Below are positions 47,941 through 57,702 of a stretch of 57,706 nt of DNA, in pieces; the first letter of the stretch is position 1, and every line of letters begins with the position of its first letter. The notes under the pieces were generated by a model, which made no database searches, was not told the origin of the DNA, and saw only the letters and a list, made by a program, of their open reading frames with translations. This DNA comes from Treponema sp. (lineage in GTDB: Bacteria; Spirochaetota; Spirochaetia; Treponematales; Treponemataceae): contig JAFUFU010000015.1 of NCBI GenBank assembly GCA_017469785.1, positions 1-57,706 on the forward strand. The letters are read 5' to 3'. A program made the translations under genes and the position numbers.

Positions 47941-50275
47941 CCAGATTTACCTTTTCAAAATCAGGCGTTTCTATGCCGAGCATGGCGCGAAGTTCCTGCA
48001 AAGTCTTTGGGCCAGCAGGACCGACAGCTTTTTCACAGTCAGGATCGACAACATACTCTTCCTCATCAGTTGAAAAAAATTTGGCTATGTCAAAATTCGG
48101 CATGTTCACGACGCCGTAAAAATGCTGCTTCCCCTTTCCCTTTACTTCAAATTCAACAGGAATCTTTTCAACGATAATTTCATTGGAAATATTCGGCGCG
48201 CGAATAATGAAATTGTTTTCTTTGCAGCGAATGTAGTCGTTTTTGAGGATATCGTAAGTATCCTGCGTAATCAGAATGTCAGTTCCACAAGGCTTATTTG
48301 AGGCCTCGGCTCGGCTGGCAAAATTCACCGAATCACCGATTGACGTAAATTCCATCTTGTCAAAGCTGCCCATGAATCCCACAGTTGCCCTGCCGGAATT
48401 CAAGCCGGCTCCAATCCTGATGTGAGGCTTGTAGGTTGCGTTTTTCTCATGCTTGTGCTTCTCGGTGAATTCCGCGGCATCCTTGTTGTACTTCATAAGC
48501 GAATAGCGCATGGCAATACAGCAAGTAATTGCACTCAAAGCGTCCGCCTTGACGTATTCAGCGTGGGCCGCTTCCTTGAGAACGCGGGTAACAGAAGTCT
48601 TTCTCATGTTCTCCCAGTCAAGGCTGTCATTTCTGAGAACGCCCCAGGCCGCCATAATCGCGTCGCCCTCGAACTTATCGACGATTCCGCCAGTCTTATT
48701 GATACATGTGACCATCCGGCTCATGTAGTCATTCAAAAATCCGATGATTTGAGCCGCACTGTGCTCGCCGAACCGCTTTTTGAAACCATCTGAAATTGCC
48801 GTAAAGCCACGGATGTCGCTGAAAAACACGGTAATATCCTTGAGATGAGGCTCAAAGTCAATTTCCTTTTTGATGACAGCCTTCGTAACGCCCTTGTTCG
48901 TGAGCCGGGATACCATATTCAATATCTCACGCTCGTTCTTCGTGCTGCGCTCAAGGACACCAATCTCATCGTGACGCTTCAAATGAAGCTGGTCAAACAG
49001 CTCAGTATTGAAATTGCCGCGGTTTACCTCATTCACGACTTCAGTGAGCTGTTTCAGAGGCCTGCTCAGTGACTTCGAGAAGAAATAAATCACAAGAATC
49101 GAAAGGGCGATAACCGCGAACATTATGCACAGATTGCGGTAAGTGATTCGCTTTACGCCCTCAAGGATAACGGAAGTCTTTACAACCGTGATTACGCCGC
49201 CACAACCGATTCCAAGCCGATGAAAGGCACCAATATATTCATCTCCAAATTCATCAGTGTAGGGAATCTGACCGTTGCCGACCAAACTTCCGAGCATTTC
49301 CTGCACGACTTTAAGGGAACTTTCATCCGCCCCGGAATTCATCTTCTCGAAATCGCTGTGGACAAGGACGATTCCGTCATTATTGACAAAGAAAGACTGA
49401 TTGACGCTTCCTGCGGCAAAACTTTCACCGATTTCAGCAGTTGAATAGAGGAAGGCAACATACCCATCTCCCTGAGAACCAGATACAGGACAGAAAAGAG
49501 AAATCAGGGACTGACCAAAGAAGGGACTTGCGTTCAGAATCTCGAAAGAGCCCTGCCTGGCCTTTTCAATGCTTTCTGATTCTTGGTTCATGTAGGCAAG
49601 AAGCATATCAGGCTCGATTTCGTGGGAGACAAGGAAAGCATCGCTGGAGAAGAGCATCCCGTTTTCGCCCTGAGAATAATAAATGGCAACGATATCCCGG
49701 TTGCGGTCAAAAAAAAGATTTTTGACAGTGCGCCGCTCCGACTCTTCCTTGCTGTTTGCAATCAAGTCAAGGAACATCGTAACGGCAGACACAGCTGAAT
49801 TGATTCGGTTTTCAGTGTCGGAGGCAGTACGCGAATTGATGGCGAGATTGTTTTCCTCTGCATTGGAACGAGTGTCCTGGGTAACAAAAAAAGAAACGGC
49901 ATAGGTCACGCTTCCGACAGCCACCACCAGCAAAAAAGAAATGATGACGCCCAGCTTAATGCCAATAGGATGCCGGACCTTGTTCAAGCGCAGCGCAGCT
50001 TGCCGATCGCGTTTTTCAAGTTTTTTAAGAAGCTGAACGGCATCTTTTTCCATTCGCAGGGCCTGCTTGTCATCAGCAAGGAATTTTGAGATTTCATCGG
50101 CGCGGGTAGGAACGAAGGTGTCAGGCTCTTCAAGAATGAAATCTTCCACGGAATCCGTTGACCGCGGACTTACGCGAAGAAAACACCCCTGAGCCATGTC
50201 AATTGTTTGAGAAGGCCGATTTTTTTTTGAGGGAACAAAATCCCCGTATTCCAAACGATTATGCGTTGAATCCAA
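47903..50275 (-). CDS. Class III adenylate cyclase with periplasmic sensor and HAMP
   Basis: The 790-residue protein has a ~105-residue cytoplasmic N-terminus, a membrane segment (about 108-130, IGIKLGVIISFLLVVAVG), a periplasmic Cache-like sensor (about 131-375), a second segment (about 380-402), a HAMP domain (LSRPLKQLTEVVNEVNRGNF) and a cyclase domain. Metal aspartates lie in TVFFSDIRGFTAIS and DKFEGDAIMAAWG. Substrate lysine (VDKFEGD) and TSIGDSVNFASRAEA fit adenylate specificity. The start is TTG behind AAAAGGT. It heads the surface-protein operon, so cAMP signalling and surface display may be linked. Confidence 0.92.
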   Translation of the reverse strand: MDSTHNRLEYGDFVPSKKNRPSQTIDMAQGCFLRVSPRSTDSVEDFILEEPDTFVPTRADEISKFLADDKQALRMEKDAVQLLKKLEKRDRQAALRLNKVRHPIGIKLGVIISFLLVVAVGSVTYAVSFFVTQDTRSNAEENNLAINSRTASDTENRINSAVSAVTMFLDLIANSKEESERRTVKNLFFDRNRDIVAIYYSQGENGMLFSSDAFLVSHEIEPDMLLAYMNQESESIEKARQGSFEILNASPFFGQSLISLFCPVSGSQGDGYVAFLYSTAEIGESFAAGSVNQSFFVNNDGIVLVHSDFEKMNSGADESSLKVVQEMLGSLVGNGQIPYTDEFGDEYIGAFHRLGIGCGGVITVVKTSVILEGVKRITYRNLCIMFAVIALSILVIYFFSKSLSRPLKQLTEVVNEVNRGNFNTELFDQLHLKRHDEIGVLERSTKNEREILNMVSRLTNKGVTKAVIKKEIDFEPHLKDITVFFSDIRGFTAISDGFKKRFGEHSAAQIIGFLNDYMSRMVTCINKTGGIVDKFEGDAIMAAWGVLRNDSLDWENMRKTSVTRVLKEAAHAEYVKADALSAITCCIAMRYSLMKYNKDAAEFTEKHKHEKNATYKPHIRIGAGLNSGRATVGFMGSFDKMEFTSIGDSVNFASRAEASNKPCGTDILITQDTYDILKNDYIRCKENNFIIRAPNISNEIIVEKIPVEFEVKGKGKQHFYGVVNMPNFDIAKFFSTDEEEYVVDPDCEKAVGPAGPKTLQELRAMLGIETPDFEKVNLDAEENKIQVAVP

Positions 50276-50313
50276 TTTTCTACCTTTTCTTCGACTTTCT
50301 ATTATACATTATA

Positions 50314-50322
50314 ATTATAACA
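50314..50322 (-). promoter_or_regulatory. Extended -10 promoter of the cyclase operon
   Basis: The minus strand reads TGTTATAAT. Two more TATAAT copies follow at 50308-50313 and 50301-50306, so the exact start is uncertain. The leader to the TTG start is about 30 nt. Confidence 0.55.
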
Positions 50323-50390
50323 GAAATACTCTAAATTATCGGCAAATTTTATGTTTTTCAAAGAAATTTCAAGAAAACCAGATTCGCACA

Positions 50391-52379
50391 CTAGTCAGAA
50401 AGCCCTACCCAATCAGGAAGACCGATTACAACATCGTCATCGCTGTAGGTTCCCGTTTCCTCTGCAGAACCTTTTGTAAATGTTCCGGAAACCTTGTACC
50501 ATGCATTTCCAGAACCACGATAAATTTCCACAGAACTTCCTGAATCCGTCTGCTGATTTTCACCAGCTTTATTTCCCTGGTAATATTCCCTACCGCTGCC
50601 ATCGACACGTTTTCCGTAAGAATCAATGGCTCCTGCACTGATAGTGAAGTCCCCTGACTTTAGGTAGACTCCGCCACCATGTTCCGACGCAATGTTTTCT
50701 GTAACCTGTCCGGAAACTGTTGCAGAAACGATTGTCATTGAAGACATAAGCGACTTTCCCCCTTCATTGTAGAGTCCGCCACCATTTTTCGCTTCATTTT
50801 TTTTCAGGAATCCGTAAGAAAAAGTGAAAACAGCATTTTCTCCAACATTTGCAACTCCACCGCCAAATCCACTTTCAGTTTTGTTGCCTGAAATTTCACC
50901 GTTTGTGACCGTAAATTTTTTTTCATTGTACACGCCGGCTCCAAAACTATCCGAGCCAGAAAGAGTGTTGCTTTTGATATCAGAACTTAACGAGAAAGTT
51001 CCCGCGTTATAAACACCGGCTCCTTTTAAAGCAGCGGAGTTTTCAGAAATCTTTCCCCCATTCACGACAGCACTACCTTCCGCAGAATTCACGACACCGC
51101 CGCCAAACCCAGAAGCAGAAGAAACATCATTTTCGCTGACTGCTCCACCTGAGACGGTCAAACTGCCGGAATTGTAGATTCCGCCCGCAGAGTTTGCGGC
51201 ACTATTCCCGCGGACGCTGCCACTTTCCACAGTCAAAGTGCCTGAATTGCAAATGCCGCCGGCATAATTTGACGCCGTGTTATTTGAGATTTCGCCGCCA
51301 GTCAAATTGAATGTGCCCGCGTTGAAAACTCCCGCACCAGTGCTTGCGATGTTCTCGCTGAACGAACCGCTCTTAAAGTAGATTGTTCCAGAAGCAGCAG
51401 AGCTTTTATTAAAGATTCCGCCACCATCATTCTGGGCGCTATTTTCTGAAACTTTAGAGTTTGAGATAATCAAGATTCCACTGTCATTGTAGATTCCGCC
51501 ACCAGAATAGTTTGCGGCGTTCGAGATAATCTGGCAGTCCGAGAAAGTCAAACACCCGAAAGAATTATAAATTCCTGCCCCGTAATCTGCCTTTCCCGAC
51601 TTGATTACGACATTTTTCAAATAAATTGTTGCGGCCTCATCATCGTAAAAAGCACTTTTTGCAACAAAAAGACATCCGCCATTTTTATACCCCTGAAGCG
51701 TAACACCTGCACCCTCCTTTATTGTCAGATTTTGGATCGTAAGCTTATTCGGGACGCTCACGCTGATTGTACCAGAAATAGAATCTGCCGAGCTGCTCGT
51801 TTTACCTTTTATGGTAATCGAGTTCGCATAAAGAGGAATGCTGTAGCTGTCTTTGAATTCAGGAGAATCCTCAATATTCCCTGAAATGAAAAAAATGTAA
51901 TCCTTGTTCGAATCGTCGATATTCTTAATGGCCCGGGTCAAAGTCTTATAAGGAGAATTTTCCGTACCATCGTTAGAATCACTGCCAGAGCTAGAAACAT
52001 AATAATAAATGGGGTCAACGGGAGACCAAATCGCATACAAAGTAAGATTTGAGCGAACAATAATCTCCGCTCCGTCCTTGAAATCCTCATTGGTGGTGTA
52101 TTGAGAATCAGCAGCAGATTTAGACCAGCCCTTGAAGTTGTAAGATTCCCGAGAGAGCCCCAGTTCAGAAGATTTAGCAAGCGTAACCGTTTCTCCGTAT
52201 TTTACTGAATAAGAAACAGAACTTTCTCCGCCCGTATTTGACATTGAGCCGCCATTCGGATTTAAAATCACTTTGAAGGTCCGTGAACCTGAATTGTCGT
52301 CATCGTCATCGTTATTAACACATGAAAAAGAAGACAGTGAAATAATAAAAATGAAAAGTATTGATAATTTTTTTAGCAT
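50391..52379 (-). CDS. Pmp-like beta-helix lipoprotein
   Basis: The 662-residue product has a lipoprotein signal with lipobox SSFSC, an acidic DDDDD linker and one List_Bact repeat (FKVILNPNGGSMSNTGG to LTLYAIW, about 33-118). YYYVSSSGSDSNDGTENSPY then opens a right-handed beta-helix typical of pectate-lyase-like and DUF1565 proteins. Rungs of the kind SENSA...GGGIYNSG repeat about a dozen times (residues 260-600), like the GG[AI]I/FxxN repeats of chlamydial Pmp adhesins. CAGGAGGAGG supports the start. It is the last of a lipoprotein gene series. Confidence 0.88.
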   Translation of the reverse strand: MLKKLSILFIFIISLSSFSCVNNDDDDDNSGSRTFKVILNPNGGSMSNTGGESSVSYSVKYGETVTLAKSSELGLSRESYNFKGWSKSAADSQYTTNEDFKDGAEIIVRSNLTLYAIWSPVDPIYYYVSSSGSDSNDGTENSPYKTLTRAIKNIDDSNKDYIFFISGNIEDSPEFKDSYSIPLYANSITIKGKTSSSADSISGTISVSVPNKLTIQNLTIKEGAGVTLQGYKNGGCLFVAKSAFYDDEAATIYLKNVVIKSGKADYGAGIYNSFGCLTFSDCQIISNAANYSGGGIYNDSGILIISNSKVSENSAQNDGGGIFNKSSAASGTIYFKSGSFSENIASTGAGVFNAGTFNLTGGEISNNTASNYAGGICNSGTLTVESGSVRGNSAANSAGGIYNSGSLTVSGGAVSENDVSSASGFGGGVVNSAEGSAVVNGGKISENSAALKGAGVYNAGTFSLSSDIKSNTLSGSDSFGAGVYNEKKFTVTNGEISGNKTESGFGGGVANVGENAVFTFSYGFLKKNEAKNGGGLYNEGGKSLMSSMTIVSATVSGQVTENIASEHGGGVYLKSGDFTISAGAIDSYGKRVDGSGREYYQGNKAGENQQTDSGSSVEIYRGSGNAWYKVSGTFTKGSAEETGTYSDDDVVIGLPDWVGLSD

Positions 52380-52394
52380 TTTGGCCTCCTCCTG

Positions 52395-54572
52395 CTAATT
52401 TGTGTTCATCAAAAGTATCGCTGTATAAGTTCCGCCGTTTTTGCTTGCCTTTATGGTAAGCATGTATGAAGAGCCTGCTGCAAAGACAGATACAGGTATC
52501 GTGAAAGTCTGTCCGACTGGTGTGTACGTTCCGATTTCAGAACCGCCATTTTCGGAGATTGAGAGAGAAACAGAATCATATACAAAAGCGGAAGTGGTAT
52601 AGTTATATGCAAGACTAAAGCTTGTGGCGGAAGCAGAGATTTCAAAGCTGTAGCCAGAAACAGGAAGCGAGGCCCCATCCGCAGAAGCGACGAATCCAAG
52701 ATTTGTCTTGATGCTGTAGTCTGTTATTGTGCTTTCCGGGTTTTCTTCTTCGAAGACCGCATAAAGTGAAAGATTTTTGTAGCCCACATAATTTGCAGGC
52801 AGTCCTGAATTCACATAATAGTTTGCATAACTATTTTCAGCAAATCCTTGTGGCTGTGGGTCAGCAACTTCATAAATGATTGTGCTGCCGTTGACATCAG
52901 CATCTTGATTCCATGGAACGTAATATGTTACGGAAGCGTCATAATCAGAAACAGAAGCGCATCGAACAAATGAATTCTGATAGGCCCTTCCGTCGACAGA
53001 ATTGCATGCCCAGTTTGCCCAATTCAGAGAGCCTTTAGTCAAAGTGACGGGATTACCTGAATTGTAAGCAGACACCGCAGAAGAGCCGTCCGCAGCCATA
53101 ATCGGATTACCGCCGATGATTTGATCAAAATAGTAAACAGTAGCCAAAGCCGGAGAAATGCTTCCGCCTGAAAGATTATATTTTAAGCGGAAAAGATTGA
53201 TAATCGGAGAATTAAATGCCGTGGAATTGAAATTCTGAGCATAAGACAGAAGCGCGTTTTCTGCCGTTGAGCCGCCCGCAGGAATCGTAATGCTGACAGA
53301 ATCAGATTCTGCATAAATCCATTCAGATGCCCCGCTGTCATTATTTATGGCTCTAATTCTTGCGTAATATCTTTTTCCCAGAAGCATATAAAAAATTGCC
53401 TCAGTGCTGTTTCTTGAGAGAGAGCCTGCAAACCAATCTGAGTTTCCATCAAAAGAATTCGTAAATGACCGGGTGTTTTCCGCGCTCGAATTCAGGTTCC
53501 AGAAATCTTCATTGTTAAGACTTGAAGCCGTCGCGTTCTGATTTTCGCTTACGTCCATAAGCTGAATTTCAAATCCTGTCTCAGTGTTAGAATTGTCTTC
53601 CCATTCAAAGCAAAGCCGATAATAGTCACTTTCATCGCTTGACGGGAGAAGATAGCCTTGCTTGAAATCCGATGGTGCATCTGGAACAACTTGCAGGATG
53701 TCTGGAATCGCCAAAGTTGCCGAGGTTTTTTGATAAGGAAGAATTATAATCTTGTCACTATAAACAAAAGATTTTCCATTATAATGGAAGGTAATGACAA
53801 AATCATAAGTACCTGCCTCAACAGAAGAATTTATGTAAGGAACCGCCCCTGACTCAGCAAGAGCGTTTGTAAAATCCTGATTTTCAACAAACGTTCCTGA
53901 AACTGAAGAAGATGATGACAGTTTATATAATCCGATTGAAACAGAAGATATTACGGAAGCGTTAGTATCCGAATCTATGGCCGCCAGGCTTTTTGAAGAC
54001 CAGTCTTTGAGATAAATCTTCAAGTCGTATTCACCGCTTCCCGAAAGTGAATCCGAGCTGAGATAAAAATTAACCTGTTCACCGTCATTATATTTCAAAT
54101 CTGCCGTTGCCTTGCCAAAAAGCACGGCCTTGTCAATTAAATCGTAAATATATGTAGTTTCGGTGAGCGAAATTGTATCTATTGACGCAGGAATTGCCAA
54201 AAGAGTCAACTCATAAGTAAGAGCTTCGAGTTTTGCCGTCACTGTTCCGGCATTGTCCGAACCTTCAGAAGCCGTAAAGGGGACTTTTTGCACAACGACA
54301 TTTTCTGTCTGATTTTTAGTATGGCGAACTATTCCACCTATGTAAAAATTCAAATCACTGGAATTATAAGCCGCCGGAACGATTTGCCTTGAAGATGAAT
54401 TTGAAAAAAGCGCGGATTTAGACGAAACATAAAGTTTTACTTCATTGCCAGAAATAACAGACTCACCTTTTTCAAAGACATAAGCATCAGTACTGATGTC
54501 TGAGCATGAAAACGCTAAAAGTGAAAAGAAAGAGAAAAATAGAACTGATAAAACCGGCAAATATTTTTTCAT
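52395..54572 (-). CDS. Lipoprotein, paralogue of the 54634-57108 product
   Basis: The 725-residue lipoprotein starts MKKYLPVLSVLFFSFFSLLA with lipobox AFSC followed by SDIS. It shares with its upstream neighbour the block SDKIIILP(Y/N)Q, an AIPxxxxxxPxAP(S/T)xFK stretch, DSDYY-type strands, KRYxARIRAxN and GNPIMAADG/IPDGA, showing gene duplication. An FN3-like region lies around 300-400. No known family was recognised. No strong ribosome site precedes the ATG; the gene lies 61 nt after its paralogue and 15 nt before the Pmp-like gene. Surface location is inferred. Confidence 0.82.
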   Translation of the reverse strand: MKKYLPVLSVLFFSFFSLLAFSCSDISTDAYVFEKGESVISGNEVKLYVSSKSALFSNSSSRQIVPAAYNSSDLNFYIGGIVRHTKNQTENVVVQKVPFTASEGSDNAGTVTAKLEALTYELTLLAIPASIDTISLTETTYIYDLIDKAVLFGKATADLKYNDGEQVNFYLSSDSLSGSGEYDLKIYLKDWSSKSLAAIDSDTNASVISSVSIGLYKLSSSSSVSGTFVENQDFTNALAESGAVPYINSSVEAGTYDFVITFHYNGKSFVYSDKIIILPYQKTSATLAIPDILQVVPDAPSDFKQGYLLPSSDESDYYRLCFEWEDNSNTETGFEIQLMDVSENQNATASSLNNEDFWNLNSSAENTRSFTNSFDGNSDWFAGSLSRNSTEAIFYMLLGKRYYARIRAINNDSGASEWIYAESDSVSITIPAGGSTAENALLSYAQNFNSTAFNSPIINLFRLKYNLSGGSISPALATVYYFDQIIGGNPIMAADGSSAVSAYNSGNPVTLTKGSLNWANWACNSVDGRAYQNSFVRCASVSDYDASVTYYVPWNQDADVNGSTIIYEVADPQPQGFAENSYANYYVNSGLPANYVGYKNLSLYAVFEEENPESTITDYSIKTNLGFVASADGASLPVSGYSFEISASATSFSLAYNYTTSAFVYDSVSLSISENGGSEIGTYTPVGQTFTIPVSVFAAGSSYMLTIKASKNGGTYTAILLMNTN

Positions 54573-54633
54573 CTTAGTAAAAGCGAGCGACAGCGAAGAA
54601 GCAAATCCTCGCTGCCACTCAATTTAATCCAAA

Positions 54634-57108
54634 TTAGTCATTAAGCTGGATATACACAGGATACTCGTATGGAGCCTTGTTGTTGCTTGACGAAGTATAG
54701 CCTTTGAAAACGGCACGATACGAACCAGTTTTTAAGCCACCAAGAGGAATTGTGATTGTTCCGCTTGAAGTACTGTTTGCATTGTAAACACCTACAGAAA
54801 CCCCAGTTGAAGCGGTGTCTCCCTGCTGGAAGAGCTCAAGCTGGAGTTTTGTGTAAGTTACAGGAGCATTAGAAACATAAGAGCATGTAAACACAAGGTT
54901 TGAGGCTGTAGTTGTAGTGGCTCCAGATGACTGATCACGATTAATGGTCAAATACTGACTTTTGGTGACCGCAGCCCCTGTCGGGTCCCCGACAAGAACG
55001 TCAATGCTTGCGTCACTAGGCGGATTAGAAAGCTGCGGGCTTCCTGTTCCGGTTACGCTGGCTACTGCCTTGAGATTTGTTTCAAGCATATAATCAGCGA
55101 CATTCTTGATTTCAACACCGAATGTTGAAGAAGAATAGCTTGCATACAAGACTATGCTCTTATAACCAAGATAATTTGCAAGACCATCTATTTTATAGTG
55201 ATTTGCCGTAACCTCTGAATCCTGCGTCGGCTGAGGATTTGCAATCGCGTAAGTAGTAGTGTTTCCGTTGATGTCGGCGTCTGCACTTGTCGAATAGACT
55301 GTATAATAAGTTGTTCCAGCAGAATATGCCCCTGCCGTCGCAGCCGTATATAACGACGGATAAGTATCACCGGAAATTGAGTTTATTTTCCATGCCGTCC
55401 ATTTGCGGGCCGCTTCCTCACTTCCATATTTCAAAGTAAGCGCATTGCCACTATTATAAATCGTTGAGTCCGTGTTTATGACACCTGTCTCAAGGCTAAC
55501 CGTTGCAGCACCATCTGGAATCATAATCGGGTTTCCAGCTGCAAGCTGGTCAAAGTAGTAAACCGTTTTTACAGCTCCTTCGTCGAACGTTCCGCCAGAA
55601 AGCTCATAGCGGATTCGGAAAAGGTTTATGATATCTGTGTTGAATTTGACTACTGCTGGATCAGAAGAGCCATTTTTTGTTTCTGCGGCAGAAAGGTATG
55701 CCGATTCTGCAGTGCTTCCGCCCTGAGAAACCGTGTATTCTGTTGCAGCAGGCGCTGAATAGCGCTCGTCACCAGAAGCGATTTCAGTAATTGCATATTC
55801 TGAGGCGCCAGCCTGGTTTACAGCACGGATTCGTGCAAGGTAGCGCTTGTTAAGAGGAATATAGAATACAGCCGCCTCATTGTTGCGGTTAAGGGAACCA
55901 GCGTACCAGCTAGGACCGTCATCAACTTTTAAACCGTAGAAATTGAAAGAATATGTCTTAGTATTTGAAGATGACGAAGAAGCCCATGCAGCAACATTGT
56001 TTGCAGTTGCAGGAGTAATGTTCGTGGTATCAGCCGTAACGTCGTACAAGTCAAGCTCAAAGTACTGTTCATTCTTTGAATTATCAGTCCAGTTGAAGAC
56101 AACCTTGTAATAATCTGAATCCTTATAAGCCGGGGCAATGTATCCGATTTTAAAAGCAGTTGGTGCCGCCGGAGGCAACTCGATTACCTCTGGAATTGCA
56201 AGCTCTCCTTCTGTGACCTGATTCGGCAATATGATGATTTTATCGCTGTAAATGTATTTGTTTCCATTTTGAAGCGTAAAAGTAACAGTCACATCATAAG
56301 TGCCGGCCGCAATACTTGCTGATGAGTCCCCGCCAATATATTTAATCGCGCTACCTACAGCAGTTGCGGCAGACAAATCAAACGGGGTTACAGTCGTTCC
56401 TGCGATTACGCTTCCTGTTTCGATGTTGTAAAGAGCGATTGTAGCTTTTGAAATAACCAAATCTGTGGCATTTTGTTTTAAGGCAAGACTTGCTGCTGAC
56501 CAGTTATCAAGGTAAACATCCAAATCTATCGTTCCGTTGCCAGAAATTCCGTCTGACATGAGAACAAAATTTACAGCCGCAGCTTCTTTTGTGTAGCGAA
56601 GGTCTGCATTTGCGTATGCGATTAAGACAGCGTTATTGATATAGTCAGCAATAACCCAGCCAGCCGCAGGTGTAACCGTATTCTGAACGGCAACAAGGGT
56701 AAATCTGTAGTTTGAAGCTTCAAGGTCTACTGTGACAGTTCCCTCAACCTTAGATTTACCGCCAGCACCATCGTCCTTTCCAACAAAGCCGACTTCCTGT
56801 ACGGTAAGGGCAGTTCCTGTAACAAGATCGGTCCCACCGAGATAGAACTTGACCTTGGTTGAGTCAAGAGCAGCAGGAACGATTTCACGGGCAGCTTCTG
56901 TAAATTCTGCCGTTGAAAAATCAATCAGGTCAGAAGTTGAAGAAACATTGAGCGTAAGCGCTTTTGTAGTTGCACTGCTTGTCGCATTTGAATAGCCACT
57001 GCTTACAGTCGCATCATCAGATGAAGAAGAAATGTCTGAACATGCGACGAATGAAAGAGAGGCAACTAAGGCGACTGCAAAAGCAGCCAATTTAGTTAAT
57101 TTTTTCAT
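54634..57108 (-). CDS. Lipoprotein, paralogue of the 52395-54572 product
   Basis: The 824-residue product starts at 57108 (MKKLTKLAAFAVALVASLSF) behind GGAGG, with lipobox SFVAC followed by SDISSSSDD. The central part (about 300-480) has strands shared with the downstream paralogue, including KYIYSDKIIILPNQ, DSDYYKVVFNWTDNS and NKRYLARIRAVNQAG. The C-terminal ~150 residues contain beta-rich, S/T-rich stretches. The longer frame to 57141 is rejected because it begins upstream of the ribosome site. Function is unknown; it is probably surface-exposed. Confidence 0.82.
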   Translation of the reverse strand: MKKLTKLAAFAVALVASLSFVACSDISSSSDDATVSSGYSNATSSATTKALTLNVSSTSDLIDFSTAEFTEAAREIVPAALDSTKVKFYLGGTDLVTGTALTVQEVGFVGKDDGAGGKSKVEGTVTVDLEASNYRFTLVAVQNTVTPAAGWVIADYINNAVLIAYANADLRYTKEAAAVNFVLMSDGISGNGTIDLDVYLDNWSAASLALKQNATDLVISKATIALYNIETGSVIAGTTVTPFDLSAATAVGSAIKYIGGDSSASIAAGTYDVTVTFTLQNGNKYIYSDKIIILPNQVTEGELAIPEVIELPPAAPTAFKIGYIAPAYKDSDYYKVVFNWTDNSKNEQYFELDLYDVTADTTNITPATANNVAAWASSSSSNTKTYSFNFYGLKVDDGPSWYAGSLNRNNEAAVFYIPLNKRYLARIRAVNQAGASEYAITEIASGDERYSAPAATEYTVSQGGSTAESAYLSAAETKNGSSDPAVVKFNTDIINLFRIRYELSGGTFDEGAVKTVYYFDQLAAGNPIMIPDGAATVSLETGVINTDSTIYNSGNALTLKYGSEEAARKWTAWKINSISGDTYPSLYTAATAGAYSAGTTYYTVYSTSADADINGNTTTYAIANPQPTQDSEVTANHYKIDGLANYLGYKSIVLYASYSSSTFGVEIKNVADYMLETNLKAVASVTGTGSPQLSNPPSDASIDVLVGDPTGAAVTKSQYLTINRDQSSGATTTTASNLVFTCSYVSNAPVTYTKLQLELFQQGDTASTGVSVGVYNANSTSSGTITIPLGGLKTGSYRAVFKGYTSSSNNKAPYEYPVYIQLND

Positions 57109-57180
57109 GTTTTCCTCCATAAAAAGGTTTGCATAAAGCATTATTGTTAATCCACCGTCAAAAAACGGGCGATTTCCACA

Positions 57181-57702
57181 TTAATTAGCAAAGTAATAGT
57201 GCTGATAAACTACGAGTGAACAAATATCCGTGTACTTTTTCCCTCCTTTCCAGACGTTTAACGTCAGTTTGTAAGTTGTGCCGTTATCCAGTCTGGAATC
57301 TTCGGCATATATTGAGAGCATGCGCGATGTAACTTCCGTGACAACGTAATCACCGTTGTATGGAGAATTGCAAGGACAAAACTCTATTAAGTTTTCTTCT
57401 ATATCATCAGGGTCTGTCAAAAACCACTGAAATCTGTCAGCTGTTTCTGGAGCATACAAATTGAGCGTGGCATCCCAGCCCAAAAAATATTCATCCCTAA
57501 GCATTGATGCAGGATCAAATCCCTCTTCACCCGGCTGAAGAATAACTTCTTCCTCCTCCTTCGTATCGCTTACAGTTGTGTAGCCCAGATTAAATCCGTC
57601 ATTGTAGTCATCCAGCATGTCATCCACGGACGTATTGCAGGCCGATGCCAGCACAAGAAGGAGAAAACTGGAAATGAGAACGAAAGCGGACGCCTTTTTC
57701 AT
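57181..57702 (-). CDS. Small predicted lipoprotein
   Basis: The 173-residue product has a clear lipoprotein signal (MKKASAFVLISSFLLLVL, lipobox ASAC). An acidic linker (DTKEEEEVILQPGEEG) is followed by a small beta-rich domain (EYFLGWDATLNLYAPET to LTLNVWKGGKKYTD). It may be an FN3-like or PKD-like fold, but I cannot assign it. It lies 72 nt upstream of the 824-residue lipoprotein gene in the same direction and may head this lipoprotein cluster. Only 4 nt upstream of its start are in the window, so its control region is not visible. Confidence 0.75.
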   Translation of the reverse strand: MKKASAFVLISSFLLLVLASACNTSVDDMLDDYNDGFNLGYTTVSDTKEEEEVILQPGEEGFDPASMLRDEYFLGWDATLNLYAPETADRFQWFLTDPDDIEENLIEFCPCNSPYNGDYVVTEVTSRMLSIYAEDSRLDNGTTYKLTLNVWKGGKKYTDICSLVVYQHYYFAN

